From Chlorobium phaeovibrioides (lineage in GTDB: Bacteria; Bacteroidota; Chlorobiia; Chlorobiales; Chlorobiaceae), in contig NZ_RXYK01000005.1 in the NCBI RefSeq assembly GCF_003968655.1, positions 1-64,000 of the forward strand: a stretch of DNA of 64,000 nt. Direction: 5' to 3'. A model generated the notes under the pieces. The model ran no database searches. It was given only the letters and a program-made list of their open reading frames with translations, and had not been told where the DNA came from. This document shows, in pieces, positions 34,721 to 44,990 of this stretch. The position numbers and the translations under genes are program-made. The stretch's first letter is position 1. The number at the start of each line of letters is the position of its first letter.

Positions 34721-35427
34721 GCTACCTCTACCCTTGCAATAAGGGCCGCACCGAACAGTGCCGGCCAGATCCTGTTCAGGACCGGAATCCCCTGATAAGC
34801 ATTAATGCGTGAGCCTTTGAGCAGCCCCAGCTCGCCAAGCCACCAGTGAAGGTCGCGCCATGTCCAGAATCGCAGGTGCTCACCGGGATTGACCCTCCAT
34901 TGCACAGGGAAACGCCCGAACAGCATCCTTAGCCGATAGGATATATAGCCCGTATTGGGTACACTGAAAATGACCGATTTCCTGGCTTTCGCCATGACAT
35001 TAAGCAAGAGCTCTTCAGGCTGGGGAAGGTGTTCTAGAGTCTCCAGGAGAAGGATGTGGTCTACTTGGGGCAGTGTCTTTAGGGCGGCAGGGTCTGACAG
35101 GTCGCATTTAAGGGCATGGATGCCGTTGTCGCCCAGGTGGCTGAGGGCATAGTCGGAGATGTCCGCCCCTGAAACCTCAACGGCAACGAGTTCGCGAAGT
35201 GCGATAAGAACGGCTCCGTCCCCGCAACCGAGGTCGAGCACCGAATCCCCGGGTTTGACGACTCCGGCAATCCACCGAGCCCGGTCAAGCTGGTACTCAT
35301 TGGCGACGCCCATGCTCACACCGCGTTTTTTCAGCCAGTAATCATCGTAGGACCAGCTCTCCGCATTGAACGACGGGGTGGTGACAACCTGCAGGACGAG
35401 TTCCTTCAAGGGGGAGATGATGTTCAT
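34717..35427 (-). CDS. Class I SAM-dependent methyltransferase
   Basis: 236 residues. SAM-binding motif I SVLDLGCGDGAVLIAL, the acidic VSGADISDYAL and ILLLETLEHLPQPEELL are intact, and a motif III-like KSVIFSVPNTGY follows. It resembles MetW/Methyltransf_23 enzymes found with glycosyltransferases. It overlaps both neighbours by 4 bases. It may methylate a sugar of the repeat unit or its non-reducing end, possibly as a chain terminator; this is inference. Confidence 0.78.
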   Translation of the reverse strand: MNIISPLKELVLQVVTTPSFNAESWSYDDYWLKKRGVSMGVANEYQLDRARWIAGVVKPGDSVLDLGCGDGAVLIALRELVAVEVSGADISDYALSHLGDNGIHALKCDLSDPAALKTLPQVDHILLLETLEHLPQPEELLLNVMAKARKSVIFSVPNTGYISYRLRMLFGRFPVQWRVNPGEHLRFWTWRDLHWWLGELGLLKGSRINAYQGIPVLNRIWPALFGAALIARVEVA

Positions 35428-36761
35428 ACCAAGGAAAATCCTTCTTGTGCAAGAATTGACGATACAAATCCGGGATTGAATGGGGCTAGCTGAGCCAAGG
35501 GCGAAAGCTGCACTTGCTCTTTGTGTTCAGGATGCCCGTCCAGCAATCCATTCAACAGGCCAAGTAGTTCGTCAGGGCTGTCACATGCATGAACCAGACG
35601 ATCTGCCACCAATTCCTCACCGTAACCCAACCCTGTCCGGATGCTGACAGGAACAGCGCCGAACAGATGAGCTTCAAGTAGAGCCGTTGAATGGCTTCCT
35701 ACAACGGCCATTGCACGGTGGGTTACAACCGACTCGTAAAAGCTTGTTGCAGTGTCCAACTGACAGCCCATTTCCATAAGTGCTGCTTCGGGTCGCCTAC
35801 CGGGCTTGAGCCTGACGATAACCGAAAGATCCTGCGCCACGGCCATCGCCTTGAGATATGGGGCTACTTGTGAAAACGAGATTAGATCCTCATCAAGCCA
35901 AAGCACACAAGGGCGAGGCGGAAGTCGCTTTGCTGCCCAGCCGGCAGCATCGGCCCTGATCAGACCTACAATGCCGATCTGCCCTGGATACTGCCCACCC
36001 CAGAGTTCCTGGATTTTTCCTGCGAAATATCCATTCCAGACGAGGTAGTAATCAAACGGCTCGACCAAAAGGCCCACATGAAAGCGGTTGAACTTGCCAT
36101 GCATGTATCCAACCGTTCTGATGCCCTGGCGGCGTGCTGCTAAGCAGAGCACTGCAACATTGCGCAGGTCATCAATCATCAGGAGTCGCCGGAGACGAAC
36201 ATAGCGGAATACCTGTTCAGCAACAGCAACCGACAATGCACCCTGCAACCCCTCACGATGCATGAACTCCGGAAGTCCACTCTTCCGGGCCAAACTGGAT
36301 GCCTGGAAGCGGTGCAAGGGACGCAGGAAAACCAATACCAATGCAACAAGGGACTCAATATAGACCGGTGCCTCCTTCCTCCTCAGTGACTTTACGCTAC
36401 CCCAAAGGTTACCTGAATGGAAAAAAACAGCTGTGCGGCTGGGAGCAAGGAGGTTGTCAATGGCAGCCGACCGGTAATCAATCCCTGTTGTTGCAAGCAG
36501 ATCAACTTGAAAATGGCCGGAACAGTCATGGCAGGAAAGCCGCAAACGAATCAGTGAAACCATTGATACCAATGCGAGCACCATGTGCGCAAGGAAAGCA
36601 GACACAGATTTCAACCGCACCCAGGATGCTGTGGCTCCCGACCCATTAGTGCGGATGAGATGGAAAATTTGATGCGAACGAACCCGTATACCGTGATTCG
36701 TGCATCCGACCATGAGTGACTGAAACCGCTCCAGCGCTTCATCATAGGAAAGGCTGGCCAC
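35424..36761 (-). CDS. Unassigned GT-B-like surface carbohydrate protein
   Basis: 445 residues without a secure family. The middle and C-terminal parts look like a GT-B Rossmann pair: LLMIDDLRNVAVLCLAARRQ, GYMHGKFNRFHVG, then VIVRLKPGRRPE and VVGSHSTALLEAHLFGAVPV, the last resembling the donor-site segment of capsule (KpsC/KpsS) and CDP-glycerol transferases. The N-terminal 150 residues are mixed and partly hydrophobic. The gene overlaps its neighbours by 4 bases and 1 base within the operon. A polymer- or phosphoglycerol-type transferase is possible; no function is claimed. Confidence 0.6.
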   Translation of the reverse strand: MASLSYDEALERFQSLMVGCTNHGIRVRSHQIFHLIRTNGSGATASWVRLKSVSAFLAHMVLALVSMVSLIRLRLSCHDCSGHFQVDLLATTGIDYRSAAIDNLLAPSRTAVFFHSGNLWGSVKSLRRKEAPVYIESLVALVLVFLRPLHRFQASSLARKSGLPEFMHREGLQGALSVAVAEQVFRYVRLRRLLMIDDLRNVAVLCLAARRQGIRTVGYMHGKFNRFHVGLLVEPFDYYLVWNGYFAGKIQELWGGQYPGQIGIVGLIRADAAGWAAKRLPPRPCVLWLDEDLISFSQVAPYLKAMAVAQDLSVIVRLKPGRRPEAALMEMGCQLDTATSFYESVVTHRAMAVVGSHSTALLEAHLFGAVPVSIRTGLGYGEELVADRLVHACDSPDELLGLLNGLLDGHPEHKEQVQLSPLAQLAPFNPGFVSSILAQEGFSLV

Positions 36762-37870
36762 TATCTTTCACTACCTTCGTTGCAGAAGTCGATGATCCGT
36801 TGCGCCCTGACGCCCCAGGAATACTTCTTGCGAGCCTGTTGCAACGCTGTTGCGGACTTCCGATTCGCTAGCGCTGTATCCCTCCGAAAGTCAGCAATGG
36901 AGGCTCTGATGCCATCCGGACGCTCCGGGCTGAAACACCATGCATTATTCTCATTGAGTATTTCCTTTATTGAACCGATGCAGGAACCAAGAATCGGGGT
37001 TCCACTCGCCATATACTCAAACAGCTTCAACGGCGAGCAACACCAGTAGGTTGGGGTATCAGTAGTGATCATGTAAAACAATAGGTCGGCAGCCACCTGA
37101 TAGCGTCTAACAGTATCGGACGGCTGACGGTCAACAAACTGGATGTTTGAAAGCCCTCGCTGTTGATAGTAGCGTTTCCAGTAGAAAATATCATCCGGCT
37201 CGCCACCAACCTGCACGAACAGCACATCCTCGCCGCTACGCACCACCTGCTCAAAAAGCTCTGCTCCCCGTCCCCGGTAGAGGCTTCCGGTATGAACGAC
37301 GATGAAAGCGTTCAACGGTAATCCGAGATCGGAACGCAGCACGGACTTTGGGATACTCTGAAGGGATTCATAAGACCCAGGAAACACGCCCGAATGTGCA
37401 ACAAGGAGTCGGGCGTCAGGAATGCCGTAACGCTTTGCATAATAATCCGCAAGGACCCCGGAGATTACCACCAGGCGAAAACGCTTTGAAGCACCGAGCC
37501 AGCGGAGTATGCGGGCTGGCACGCTCCCCACAGGCGCCTTGTGTGCCTCATATACAGCCTGTTTTCCAAGGAGAATCGCCGTGAACGCCACAGCAATATC
37601 GCGCGTATAAACAACGGTATCCCGTCTGTCAGTCAATGACAGGCGTACCGCCGAGAGACATGCGGCCAAGTGTCGTTGCGATCCGCTTCCATCCAAAGCA
37701 AGCATCCTGCGACTATAGGGCTCATCCCCCACCGGCTTACCACCGCACTGCAAAAAAAAATCATCACCCAACTCTTCAGCAAAAGCTTTTGCCATGCTAG
37801 CTATCTGCATGGACTGTGCTGCCCTTGATGGTACCAGGACCCGCGTGATATAGGCTAAACGCATTTTCAA
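36761..37870 (-). CDS. GT4-family glycosyltransferase
   Basis: 369 residues. The N-terminus MRLAYITRVLVPSRAAQSMQ and the C-terminal SPLKLFEYMASGTPILGSCIG belong to a GT4 branch in which the P.KLFEYMA segment replaces the classical EX7E. It is the first gene of the minus-strand operon 28929-37870; the 119 bases upstream (37871-37989) would hold the promoter. Its stop shares one base with the next gene's start. The transferred sugar is unknown. Confidence 0.8.
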   Translation of the reverse strand: MKMRLAYITRVLVPSRAAQSMQIASMAKAFAEELGDDFFLQCGGKPVGDEPYSRRMLALDGSGSQRHLAACLSAVRLSLTDRRDTVVYTRDIAVAFTAILLGKQAVYEAHKAPVGSVPARILRWLGASKRFRLVVISGVLADYYAKRYGIPDARLLVAHSGVFPGSYESLQSIPKSVLRSDLGLPLNAFIVVHTGSLYRGRGAELFEQVVRSGEDVLFVQVGGEPDDIFYWKRYYQQRGLSNIQFVDRQPSDTVRRYQVAADLLFYMITTDTPTYWCCSPLKLFEYMASGTPILGSCIGSIKEILNENNAWCFSPERPDGIRASIADFRRDTALANRKSATALQQARKKYSWGVRAQRIIDFCNEGSER

Positions 37871-37989
37871 TTCAATTGCTCCGCCCCTTCAGTTACATGA
37901 AGTAAGGCACACCATATGGAAGCTTTCACTGTTGATTTCAGGTACATAGGCGTATAATATACCACATTTCGCTCAACATACGATACGCT

Positions 37990-38928
37990 TCAGCCAGCCT
38001 TCACTGACATGGGATCAACATCACCAGGCCTAGTCCGCTTCCACCGGTTATGCAGCCAGAACCACTCTTCCGGGTAGCGGTAGATATACGCCTCAAGTTC
38101 CTTGGTGTAGCGGCGGGCAAGTTCCTCTACATCCTCTTTGGCTGTTGTAAGGCCATCGGTTGGGATTTCTTTCATCTCAACCGTGTAACGGCCCTTGCCG
38201 GTGCGGTAGCTGACCCCGAGAAACAAGGGGACCTCTGCTTTGAGAGCAAAGAAAGCCGGTCCGAGAACAACTGAGGTTGTGCGACCAAGAAAAGGGGCAA
38301 AAAAGGTCTCCTCCGGGTCGGACTGATCGGCAAGGATGGCTAGAATACCACCGCTTTTGAGGGTTCTGAGCCCTTCACGAAGAGAGTTGTGGGTATGGAC
38401 CATGCGGTTGCCCCGGAGGCTTCGCCACTCGTTTATCTTGAGGTCTATCTCGCGGTTACGAAGCCGCTTCACTATAATGGTGAGCGGAGAGATGAGCATA
38501 CCGACACAGAGGCCAAGCAGTTCCCAGTTACCAAAGTGAGCTGATACCAGAACCGCGCCTTTGCCCCGGTCGCGGGTCAGCCTGAGAAAATCACCCGCAT
38601 CAATAGTAATAAGACGCTTAGCATCCTCTCTGTTTTTTACAAGAGGAATGCGAAGCACCTCAATGAAGTTCTCGGCCTGGTTGCGATACACCTGCCGCGC
38701 CATCCGGCGGGTCTCTTTTTGCTGTTTATCAGGGAAGGAAAGGGCAAGGTTCCCCTCAACAAGAGCACGACGAATACGAAGCACACTGAACGCAAAGTCG
38801 CCGATACGATGCGCAACACTGTTCGATACACCCCTCGGCACAGCACGAACCAGCACCCCGAGCAGCATAAAAAGTCTATACGCCGCTTTCGCGCCCACCT
38901 GCCCAACAAAGCTGTTCCGGTTACTCAT
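37990..38928 (-). CDS. Lipid A late acyltransferase (LpxL/HtrB family)
   Basis: 312 residues with an N-terminal membrane anchor (LFMLLGVLVRAVP) and the catalytic HX4E-type motif in SAHFGNWELLGL, followed by IVKRLRNREID and ILADQSDPEETFFAPF. These enzymes move a fatty acyl chain from acyl-ACP to a lipid A precursor at the cytoplasmic face of the inner membrane. The family also includes phosphatidylinositol mannoside-type acyltransferases, but LPS genes around it favour lipid A. It is separate from the polysaccharide operon by 119 bases. Confidence 0.85.
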   Translation of the reverse strand: MSNRNSFVGQVGAKAAYRLFMLLGVLVRAVPRGVSNSVAHRIGDFAFSVLRIRRALVEGNLALSFPDKQQKETRRMARQVYRNQAENFIEVLRIPLVKNREDAKRLITIDAGDFLRLTRDRGKGAVLVSAHFGNWELLGLCVGMLISPLTIIVKRLRNREIDLKINEWRSLRGNRMVHTHNSLREGLRTLKSGGILAILADQSDPEETFFAPFLGRTTSVVLGPAFFALKAEVPLFLGVSYRTGKGRYTVEMKEIPTDGLTTAKEDVEELARRYTKELEAYIYRYPEEWFWLHNRWKRTRPGDVDPMSVKAG

Positions 38929-39266
38929 ACGACAACTGCAAACTTGTTAACGGTAAATCATTCAAGGAAAAATATGCATTCCCCCACACCAAACAAACCC
39001 CAACCCCCAACAAAACAACAACTAAAAGTTGGGGACACTCATGACTGAGTGTACTTACTGCACCGATGGGAGCCGGCGGAACTGCTATAGCTTAAAAACC
39101 AGAGTGTAGAGCCAAGGGGGGGGAGGGTCACAGTGCAGGCCGGGAAGTATTTGCTTGCGGCGCACTCGCGCCTCATGGATATGAGAGCCCAGAGTACGCA
39201 ATACTTGACAAACAGCGGGTGATGGGAGATGGGGGCCGATATGGGTGGGTGGGGAGCAAAAAAAAA
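38929..39266. other. Non-coding stretch with a hairpin and G-rich segment
   Basis: No credible gene is visible. ACACTCA (39035-39041) and TGAGTGT (39046-39052) form a perfect 7-bp stem with a 4-base loop, followed by a G-rich section containing a run of eight G (39115-39122). Both the base composition (GC-rich after 39050, A/C-rich before) and the hairpin differ from simple spacer DNA. It could hold a structured RNA or a relic; nothing more can be said. Confidence 0.4.
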
Positions 39267-39295
39267 GAGGCCGACCCCATTATAAGGTCAGCCTC
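39260..39295 (-). terminator. Intrinsic terminator after the small lipoprotein gene
   Basis: On the minus strand GAGGCTGACC and GGTCGGCCTC pair around TTATAATGG and are followed by at least eight T. The plus-strand reading also ends in TTTT, so it may work in both directions. It lies 35 bases beyond the stop of 39330-39527. Confidence 0.85.
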
Positions 39296-39329
39296 TTTTA
39301 ATCACAAGACTCCGTATAAGGGAATCTTA

Positions 39330-39527
39330 TTAGTTGCCTTCAGCAGCAGGTGCAGCTTCTTCAGCAGCAGGTGCTTCCATCTCAGGAGCGGCCTCTTCTG
39401 TTGCAGGTGCGTCCATAGCAGGAGCAGCCTCTTCGGTTGCCGGAGCTTCTACAGGTGCTTCGGTTTTTGCGCAGCCCACAAATGAAACTGAGCTAAGGAG
39501 GAACAGGAAAATGAAAAGTTTTTTCAT
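39330..39527 (-). CDS. Small Ala/Pro/Glu-rich repeat lipoprotein
   Basis: 65 residues from ATG 39525-39527. A signal peptide (MKKLFIFLFLLSSVSFVGC) with a lipobox-like FVGC gives a mature N-terminal lipid-modified cysteine at residue 19. The rest is three near-repeats of the type EAPATEEAAPAMDAP, strongly acidic and probably unstructured. It is likely anchored in the outer or inner membrane facing the periplasm. Similar short acidic lipoproteins occur in green sulfur bacteria, but a function is not known. It has its own terminator, so it is probably a single-gene transcript. Confidence 0.75.
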   Translation of the reverse strand: MKKLFIFLFLLSSVSFVGCAKTEAPVEAPATEEAAPAMDAPATEEAAPEMEAPAAEEAAPAAEGN

Positions 39528-39585
39528 TGTTCGTTTGTCGTTTGTGTTAGTTGATTGATAGACAGCTTCTTCAGCTATAGAATAG

Positions 39586-39652
39586 TAAAAAAAAACAGTG
39601 AGATAAAAAACCCACTGTATGGCGGAATATGCAAAATATTCCATATCCCGCC
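39586..39652 (-). terminator. Terminator region downstream of acnB
   Basis: On the minus strand, after the acnB stop, a first stem pairs GGCGG with CCGCC and ATATG with CATAT (39621-39652). A second stem, ACAGTG/CACTGT (39595-39618), is followed directly by nine T (39586-39594). Together they make a plausible intrinsic terminator that separates acnB from the lipoprotein gene. Confidence 0.6.
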
Positions 39653-39674
39653 ACAAATCTTTTTTTTAATTTTA

Positions 39675-42245
39675 TCAGTCAACCAGCATCTCAAGTTCCT
39701 CTTTTCCAAGCTTGTGGAAGTTCAGGTACTGGTAGATGTCTTCAGCCTTGTCGCCGGAGAGCTGACGGCTGTGAATCTCCAGATATTCATCCCGGTTCGG
39801 CAAGTGGCCAAGCAGTGCGGACACGGCGGCAAGTTCGGCTGAACCAAGATAGACCTGTGCTCCTGCACCCATTCTGTTGTCGAAGTTTCTGGTGCTGGTG
39901 GAAAAAACAACTGCGTTGTCGGCAACTCTGGCCTGGTTACCCATGCAGAGCGAGCATCCGGGTATTTCAGTACGGGCTCCGGCTGCGCCGAAGACTGAAT
40001 AATATCCTTCTTCAATCAGCTGCTTCATGTCCATTTTGGTGGGTGGAACAACCCAGAGCTTTGAGGCTGCCGGCCCTCTGCCTCTGAGTACCTCGCCAAG
40101 TGCACGGAAGTGACCGATGTTGGTCATGCAGCTACCTACAAACACTTCGTCAATCTGTTTTGGGCGGCTATCATCAAGAAGAATTTCGCCAAGCGTCATG
40201 ACATCGTCCGGATCGTTCGGGCAGCAGAGGATCGGCTCGGTGATGTCGCTCATGTTGACTTCAATCACTGCAGCATACTCTGCATCGGCATCCGGCTCCA
40301 GAAGTGAGGGGCTGTCAAGCCATTCCTGCATTTTGCCGATGCGGCGGCGGATGGTGTCGGCGTCACCGTAACCATCTTCAATCATCTGTTCGAGCAGCTT
40401 CACATTGGAGCTGAGATACTCGATCACCGGTTCTTTGTCAAGCCTGACTGTACAGGCAGCCGCACTCCGCTCTGCTGATGCGTCGCTGAGCTCAAATGCC
40501 TGCTCAACCTTGAGCTGCGGAAGTCCTTCGATTTCAAGGACACGACCTGCAAAAACATTCTTCTTCCCTTTCTTTTCAACTGTCAGGAGACCCTGCTTGA
40601 TGGCAACATAGGGAATGGCATTGACGAGATCGCGAAGAGTGATTCCCGGCTGCATTTCACCGCTGAAACGGACAAGAACGGACTCGGGAACATTCAGGGG
40701 CATGGTTCCGGTAACACCGGCAAATGCAACAAGGCCAGAACCTGCAGGGAAGGATACGCCAATCGGGAAACGGGTATGGGAGTCGCCACCGGTACCGAGC
40801 GTATCGGGCAGTACCATGCGGTTCAGCCATGTGTGGATGACGCCATCACCCGGGCGAAGGGCAACACCGCCGCGGCTCATAACGAAATAGGGCAGACTGC
40901 GGTGCAGTTTGATGTCGGAGGGTTTGGGGTAGGCTGCCGTGTGGCAGAAGCTCTGCATGAAGAGATCGGAACTGAAGCTGAGGGCGGCAAGTTCCTTGAC
41001 TTCATCACGGGTCATGGCGCCGGTTGTGTCCTGTGAACCGACCGTGAGGGTTTCAGGCTCTACATACATGCCCGGCCTTACACCTTTCAGACCGCATGCT
41101 TTTCCTATCATTTTCTGTGCAAGCGTGTATCCCTTGCCGGTGTCGGCTGGCTGTTCGGGCGACTGGAAAATGTCGTCGTCACCAAGGCCAAGGGCCAGTC
41201 GTGCTTTTTTCGTCAGTGTGCGCCCTATGATGAGAGCAATACGGCCACCGGCACGAACCTCGTCGCCAAGGGTGTTGGGGGACATGCTGAAACTGGCAAT
41301 CACTTTGCCGTTCTTCTCTATGGCTCCGGCATAAGGGAATACATCAATCACATCGCCGGTTTCCATGTCGGACACATCAGCCTGAATCGGCAGTGCTCCG
41401 GAGTCTTCGGCTGTGTTGAAGAAAATGGGAGCAATGATGCTTCCGATGACAACACCGGCGGTCCGTTTGTTGGGTACGGCGGGAATATCTTCTCCAAGAT
41501 GCCACTGTACTGAATTGATGCCTGATTTACGGCTTGAACCGGTACCGACCACATCACCTACATAGGCGAGCGGATGGCCTTTTTCTTTCAGTCCGGCAAT
41601 GACACCGATGGGATCATCCATTTTGGAACCGAGCATGCTCAATGCATGGAGGGGAATATCGCTACGGGTGAAGGCCTCACCGGCAGGAGAAAGATCGTCG
41701 GTATTGGTTTCACCCGGTACCTTGAAGACGGTCAGGGTCAGTTTTTCAGCAACCTTGGGTCTTGAGGTGAACCACTCGGCCCGTCCCCACGATTCCAGCA
41801 CCTCTTTGGCATAGCTGTTGGTTTTGGCAAGCCCGACGACTACATCGAATGAATCATAAACCAGAAGCGTTTTCTTGAGCATTTCGGCAGCTTCGGCGGC
41901 AATGGCTGAGTCGCTGTGGGAAAGCGCGTCAATGAGCGGCTTGACATTGTAGCCGCCAAGCATTGTGCCCAGAATCCGGACAGCTTCCACTCCGCTGATG
42001 ACGGTGCATGGTGCCTCGCCTTTGAGGACAGCATCAAGAAAGGCGGCTTTTTCAAATGCAGCGTCATCAACACCGGGGCTGATGTGCTCGCGGAAGAGTT
42101 CCAGGAGATAGTCTTTTTCTGCAACGGCGGGCTGTTTCAGCAGCTCCACAAGTTCACGGGTCTGGTCGGCTGTGAGCGGAAGCGGAGGAATCCCCTGCTG
42201 TGCGCGCTCCTGGGTATGTGCTCGGTACTGGCTTACAAGACTCAT
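39675..42245 (-). CDS. acnB: Aconitate hydratase B
   Basis: Start set at ATG 42243-42245 ([15 protein letters not shown]) with GGAG about 10 bases upstream; the frame is open 158 codons further but that part lacks family character. 856 residues, the usual AcnB size, with the N-terminal HEAT-like and swivel domains first (AcnB order). [4Fe-4S] ligands are in [10 protein letters not shown] and [10 protein letters not shown]. It interconverts citrate and isocitrate via cis-aconitate in the cytoplasm; in green sulfur bacteria this serves the reductive TCA cycle for CO2 fixation. It stands alone between queA and a terminator. Confidence 0.93.
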   Translation of the reverse strand: MSLVSQYRAHTQERAQQGIPPLPLTADQTRELVELLKQPAVAEKDYLLELFREHISPGVDDAAFEKAAFLDAVLKGEAPCTVISGVEAVRILGTMLGGYNVKPLIDALSHSDSAIAAEAAEMLKKTLLVYDSFDVVVGLAKTNSYAKEVLESWGRAEWFTSRPKVAEKLTLTVFKVPGETNTDDLSPAGEAFTRSDIPLHALSMLGSKMDDPIGVIAGLKEKGHPLAYVGDVVGTGSSRKSGINSVQWHLGEDIPAVPNKRTAGVVIGSIIAPIFFNTAEDSGALPIQADVSDMETGDVIDVFPYAGAIEKNGKVIASFSMSPNTLGDEVRAGGRIALIIGRTLTKKARLALGLGDDDIFQSPEQPADTGKGYTLAQKMIGKACGLKGVRPGMYVEPETLTVGSQDTTGAMTRDEVKELAALSFSSDLFMQSFCHTAAYPKPSDIKLHRSLPYFVMSRGGVALRPGDGVIHTWLNRMVLPDTLGTGGDSHTRFPIGVSFPAGSGLVAFAGVTGTMPLNVPESVLVRFSGEMQPGITLRDLVNAIPYVAIKQGLLTVEKKGKKNVFAGRVLEIEGLPQLKVEQAFELSDASAERSAAACTVRLDKEPVIEYLSSNVKLLEQMIEDGYGDADTIRRRIGKMQEWLDSPSLLEPDADAEYAAVIEVNMSDITEPILCCPNDPDDVMTLGEILLDDSRPKQIDEVFVGSCMTNIGHFRALGEVLRGRGPAASKLWVVPPTKMDMKQLIEEGYYSVFGAAGARTEIPGCSLCMGNQARVADNAVVFSTSTRNFDNRMGAGAQVYLGSAELAAVSALLGHLPNRDEYLEIHSRQLSGDKAEDIYQYLNFHKLGKEELEMLVD

Positions 42246-42432
42246 AAAGTCAATCTCCGGATAGTATGGTTGAAAGTCGTAGAGAGGAATGAAATAAACT
42301 GAACCTTGAAAATACGACCGCGATTCTGGAAAACCAAGAATTACCGGCATTGGCCGGATGCCCCGGTCCTTACATCGTAAGGCTGGAGAGACCTGTTGGC
42401 ATCTCTTTTTTAAGCCTTCTCGCGCATGGGCA

Positions 42433-43458
42433 TCAAGAGATGAGCATACTGTCGCCGTAACTGAGGAAGTCATACCGCTTTTCAACCGCTTCACGGTATG
42501 CGGCACGAAGATGATCAGCTCCGGCAAAGGCGGCGGTGAGCATGAGTACGGTGGAACGGGGGGCGTGAAAATTGGTGAGCAGCGCGTCGATTGTCTGGAA
42601 AGAATATCCGGGATGAATGAATATGTCCGCTTCACCCACAAGCGGGTCAGAACCTGAAAACGCTGATATCCGGGTGGCTGCATGTTCAAGAGCTCTCGTA
42701 ACGGTGGTTCCAAGGGCAACTACCCTTCCGCCTGAGCGGCGCGTTTCGTGTATCTGCTCAATTGTCCGGGCGGGGATTGAGTAGAATTCACGATGCATGA
42801 CATGCTCTTCCATCGTCTCGGTCCTGATGGGGAGAAAGGTTCCAAGCCCTACATGCAGGGTCATGCCGGCGGTTGCCACTCCGCCCTTTTCCAGCTTCAG
42901 GAGAAGCTCTGGCGTCATGTTGAGTGAGGCTGTGGGGGCGGCTACGGAACCGGGATGCTCGGCGAAAACGGTCTGGTAGCGTTCCCGGTCGACTGCCTCG
43001 GCGTCGCGCTTCAGGTATGGCGGAATGGGCACCTCGGCATAGTTCTGAAAGAGGGCGTGCACGCTCTCGATGCCTTCAACAGAAAGACGGGCAACGCCCT
43101 GGCCTGCAAGTTCCTCGACAATGAGTTCATGTCCGTGGGCGAGCAGCCTGTCGCCTTGTTTCAGACGGCCACGGTAGAGGGCGAGGTTCTGGGGTCCTTC
43201 ATGTTTTTCAAGGAGCATCAGCTCAATTGCGGCTCCTGTCTGTTTGACTGCGAACAGCCTCGCCCGCACCACCTTGGTGGTATTGATGACAAGCAGGTCA
43301 CCGTGCCCAAGGAAAGCCTCCAGGTTGGAGTATCGGGCATGCTGCACACTGCCGGTATGGCGGTTGAGCACGAGAAGGCGTGTGGCCCCCCTGTTGTCGG
43401 GGGGATATTTTGCAATCCTCTCTTCTGGCAGGGAATAATCGAAATCCGAAACCTTCAT
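42433..43458 (-). CDS. queA: S-adenosylmethionine:tRNA ribosyltransferase-isomerase
   Basis: 341 residues with the family start [15 protein letters not shown] and the conserved [28 protein letters not shown] and the terminal [12 protein letters not shown]. QueA transfers the ribosyl part of SAM to preQ1-modified tRNA, making epoxyqueuosine at the wobble position of tRNAs with GUN anticodons. Another queuosine gene, queC, lies at 53520-54203. It overlaps hisD by 4 bases and is probably co-transcribed with it. Confidence 0.95.
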   Translation of the reverse strand: MKVSDFDYSLPEERIAKYPPDNRGATRLLVLNRHTGSVQHARYSNLEAFLGHGDLLVINTTKVVRARLFAVKQTGAAIELMLLEKHEGPQNLALYRGRLKQGDRLLAHGHELIVEELAGQGVARLSVEGIESVHALFQNYAEVPIPPYLKRDAEAVDRERYQTVFAEHPGSVAAPTASLNMTPELLLKLEKGGVATAGMTLHVGLGTFLPIRTETMEEHVMHREFYSIPARTIEQIHETRRSGGRVVALGTTVTRALEHAATRISAFSGSDPLVGEADIFIHPGYSFQTIDALLTNFHAPRSTVLMLTAAFAGADHLRAAYREAVEKRYDFLSYGDSMLIS

Positions 43459-44786
43459 TTTCCTGCAAGCCTTATTCTGACTGCCTCGGCGTGAGCCTGA
43501 AGCCCTTCGCGATCGGCAAAGTCGGCTATCCGCTCCCCGCAGCGAAGCAGCTGCTGCTGTGAATATGCGATAATGGAGGTGTGCTTCACAAAATCACGCA
43601 CGGAGAGTGGTGAAAAGAAGCGTGCTGTTCCGTTGGTGGGAAGGGTATGGTTGGGCCCTGCATAGTAGTCGCCTACGGTTTCGCATGAAGAGCTGCCCAT
43701 GAAAATTGCTCCAGCATGATTGAGTGAGGGGAGCAGCTCCCAGGGGTGGTTCACATGCAGCTCCAGATGCTCGGGAGCAAGCATGTCGGAGACCCGTGCG
43801 GCTTCATCAAGGGAGTCGACAAGAATAATGGCGCCGTTCTGGCGAAGCGAAGCTTCAATAACCTCCCGGCGGAGCATCCCCCCTATCCGTTCGCCTGCAA
43901 TGGCGGCTACGCGCTCTGCAAGAGAAGCGGACGGTGTAATAAGAACAGAAGAGGCGTCAGCATCATGTTCCGCCTGCGCGAACAGGTCAAGCACAATATA
44001 GTCGGGGTTGGCATTGGCATCAGCAATAATGACAACCTCTGAGGGGCCGGCAATGCTGTCGATTGCAACATGACCGAACACCTCTTTCTTTGCCAGAGCC
44101 ACGAATTTGTTGCCGGGGCCTGTAATGATGTCGACCTTTTCGATGCTCTGTGTCCCATATGCAAATGCGGCAATGGCCTGCGCTCCGCCAAGTTTGTAGA
44201 CGGAGGAAATGCCGGCAACAGAAGCAGCTGCAAGAATATGGCTGCTGACCTCTCCTGTGCTGTCGCAGGGCGTTGTCATTGCAATCTCGCCCACTCCCGC
44301 TACCCGGGCAGGAGCGGCATTCATCAGAACCGATGAAGGATAGGCCGCTTTGCCTCCGGGCACATAGAGCAGTGCCCGCTGCATCGGGGTAACCCGCTGG
44401 CCGAGCAGCACACCGCCCTCGCCTTCATAGAAGAAACTCTTTTCCACCTCATGGCGGTGAAATTCCAGAATATTGCCGTAGGCTTCCTTGAGGGTGCTGA
44501 TGAATTCCGGATCCGCCTCCTCCCGGGCGCGCCGTATGGCTTCGGGCGATACCTTCATGCTTTCGGGCCTGAAGCCCTGAAACTTCTCGGTATAATCAAG
44601 AACCGCCTCGTCGCCCCTCTGGCGCACAGCCTGGAGAATCTCATCAACAGCCTTCTGTACCGTGTCGTCAAAAGAGACAGTGCGGGAGAGGTGCGCCATC
44701 AGCGCATCGGGGTTGTCGGCAAAAGGGAAAATTTTCAGCACAGGTTTCTTGTTTGGTGACTCTATGGGGGCCGGTTCATTGCCCAT
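43455..44786 (-). CDS. hisD: Histidinol dehydrogenase
   Basis: 443 residues, typical length. Conserved segments include [46 protein letters not shown] (zinc-ligand region) and LAPEHLELH, with the late [12 protein letters not shown]. The enzyme oxidises L-histidinol to L-histidine in two NAD-dependent steps. It is the first gene of a pair with queA, with no other his genes nearby, as is usual for the scattered his genes of this group. The divergent mreB shares its 204-base upstream region. Confidence 0.95.
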   Translation of the reverse strand: MGNEPAPIESPNKKPVLKIFPFADNPDALMAHLSRTVSFDDTVQKAVDEILQAVRQRGDEAVLDYTEKFQGFRPESMKVSPEAIRRAREEADPEFISTLKEAYGNILEFHRHEVEKSFFYEGEGGVLLGQRVTPMQRALLYVPGGKAAYPSSVLMNAAPARVAGVGEIAMTTPCDSTGEVSSHILAAASVAGISSVYKLGGAQAIAAFAYGTQSIEKVDIITGPGNKFVALAKKEVFGHVAIDSIAGPSEVVIIADANANPDYIVLDLFAQAEHDADASSVLITPSASLAERVAAIAGERIGGMLRREVIEASLRQNGAIILVDSLDEAARVSDMLAPEHLELHVNHPWELLPSLNHAGAIFMGSSSCETVGDYYAGPNHTLPTNGTARFFSPLSVRDFVKHTSIIAYSQQQLLRCGERIADFADREGLQAHAEAVRIRLAGK

Positions 44787-44855
44787 AATGTAAGCAATGC
44801 GGTCATTTATCGAAATACCCGCTGCCGGAGAGCGGATGATGATGAAAACACCTTT

Positions 44856-44884
44856 TTGATTTGGAAAAAAAACAGCATTACATA
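44856..44884 (+). promoter_or_regulatory. Candidate promoter for mreB
   Basis: TTGATT (44856-44861) and TACATA (44879-44884) are spaced by 17 bases, about 106 bases before the mreB start, in an AT-rich stretch. The match to a sigma-70-type consensus is fair; the start site is not known. Confidence 0.35.
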
Positions 44885-44990
44885 CTTTAGTAGTTTATTA
44901 TATTTATAGTACCATTATAGCTGAAAACTGCTGGAGCAGTAAGCCACGCAAACAAACAGAACAATTCCTTCATCACGATCCAACCCCGCC

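Noticed and set aside
39110-39130. G-quadruplex in the G8-AGGG run
   Set aside because: Only one long and one short G tract are present; four separate tracts are not clearly available.
39334-39480. CRISPR-like or tandem-repeat array
   Set aside because: The repeats are in frame and encode the Ala/Pro/Glu segment of the lipoprotein; there are no unique spacers.
42330-42420. Hairpin GAGAGACC...TCTC followed by T run after the queA gene on the plus strand
   Set aside because: No plus-strand gene ends here; the stem is short and the T run has the wrong orientation for queA or acnB.
42246-42719. A 158-codon N-terminal extension of acnB
   Set aside because: The added residues are low-complexity Pro/Ser/Arg-rich, overlap queA, and the family start [10 protein letters not shown] has its own ribosome binding site.
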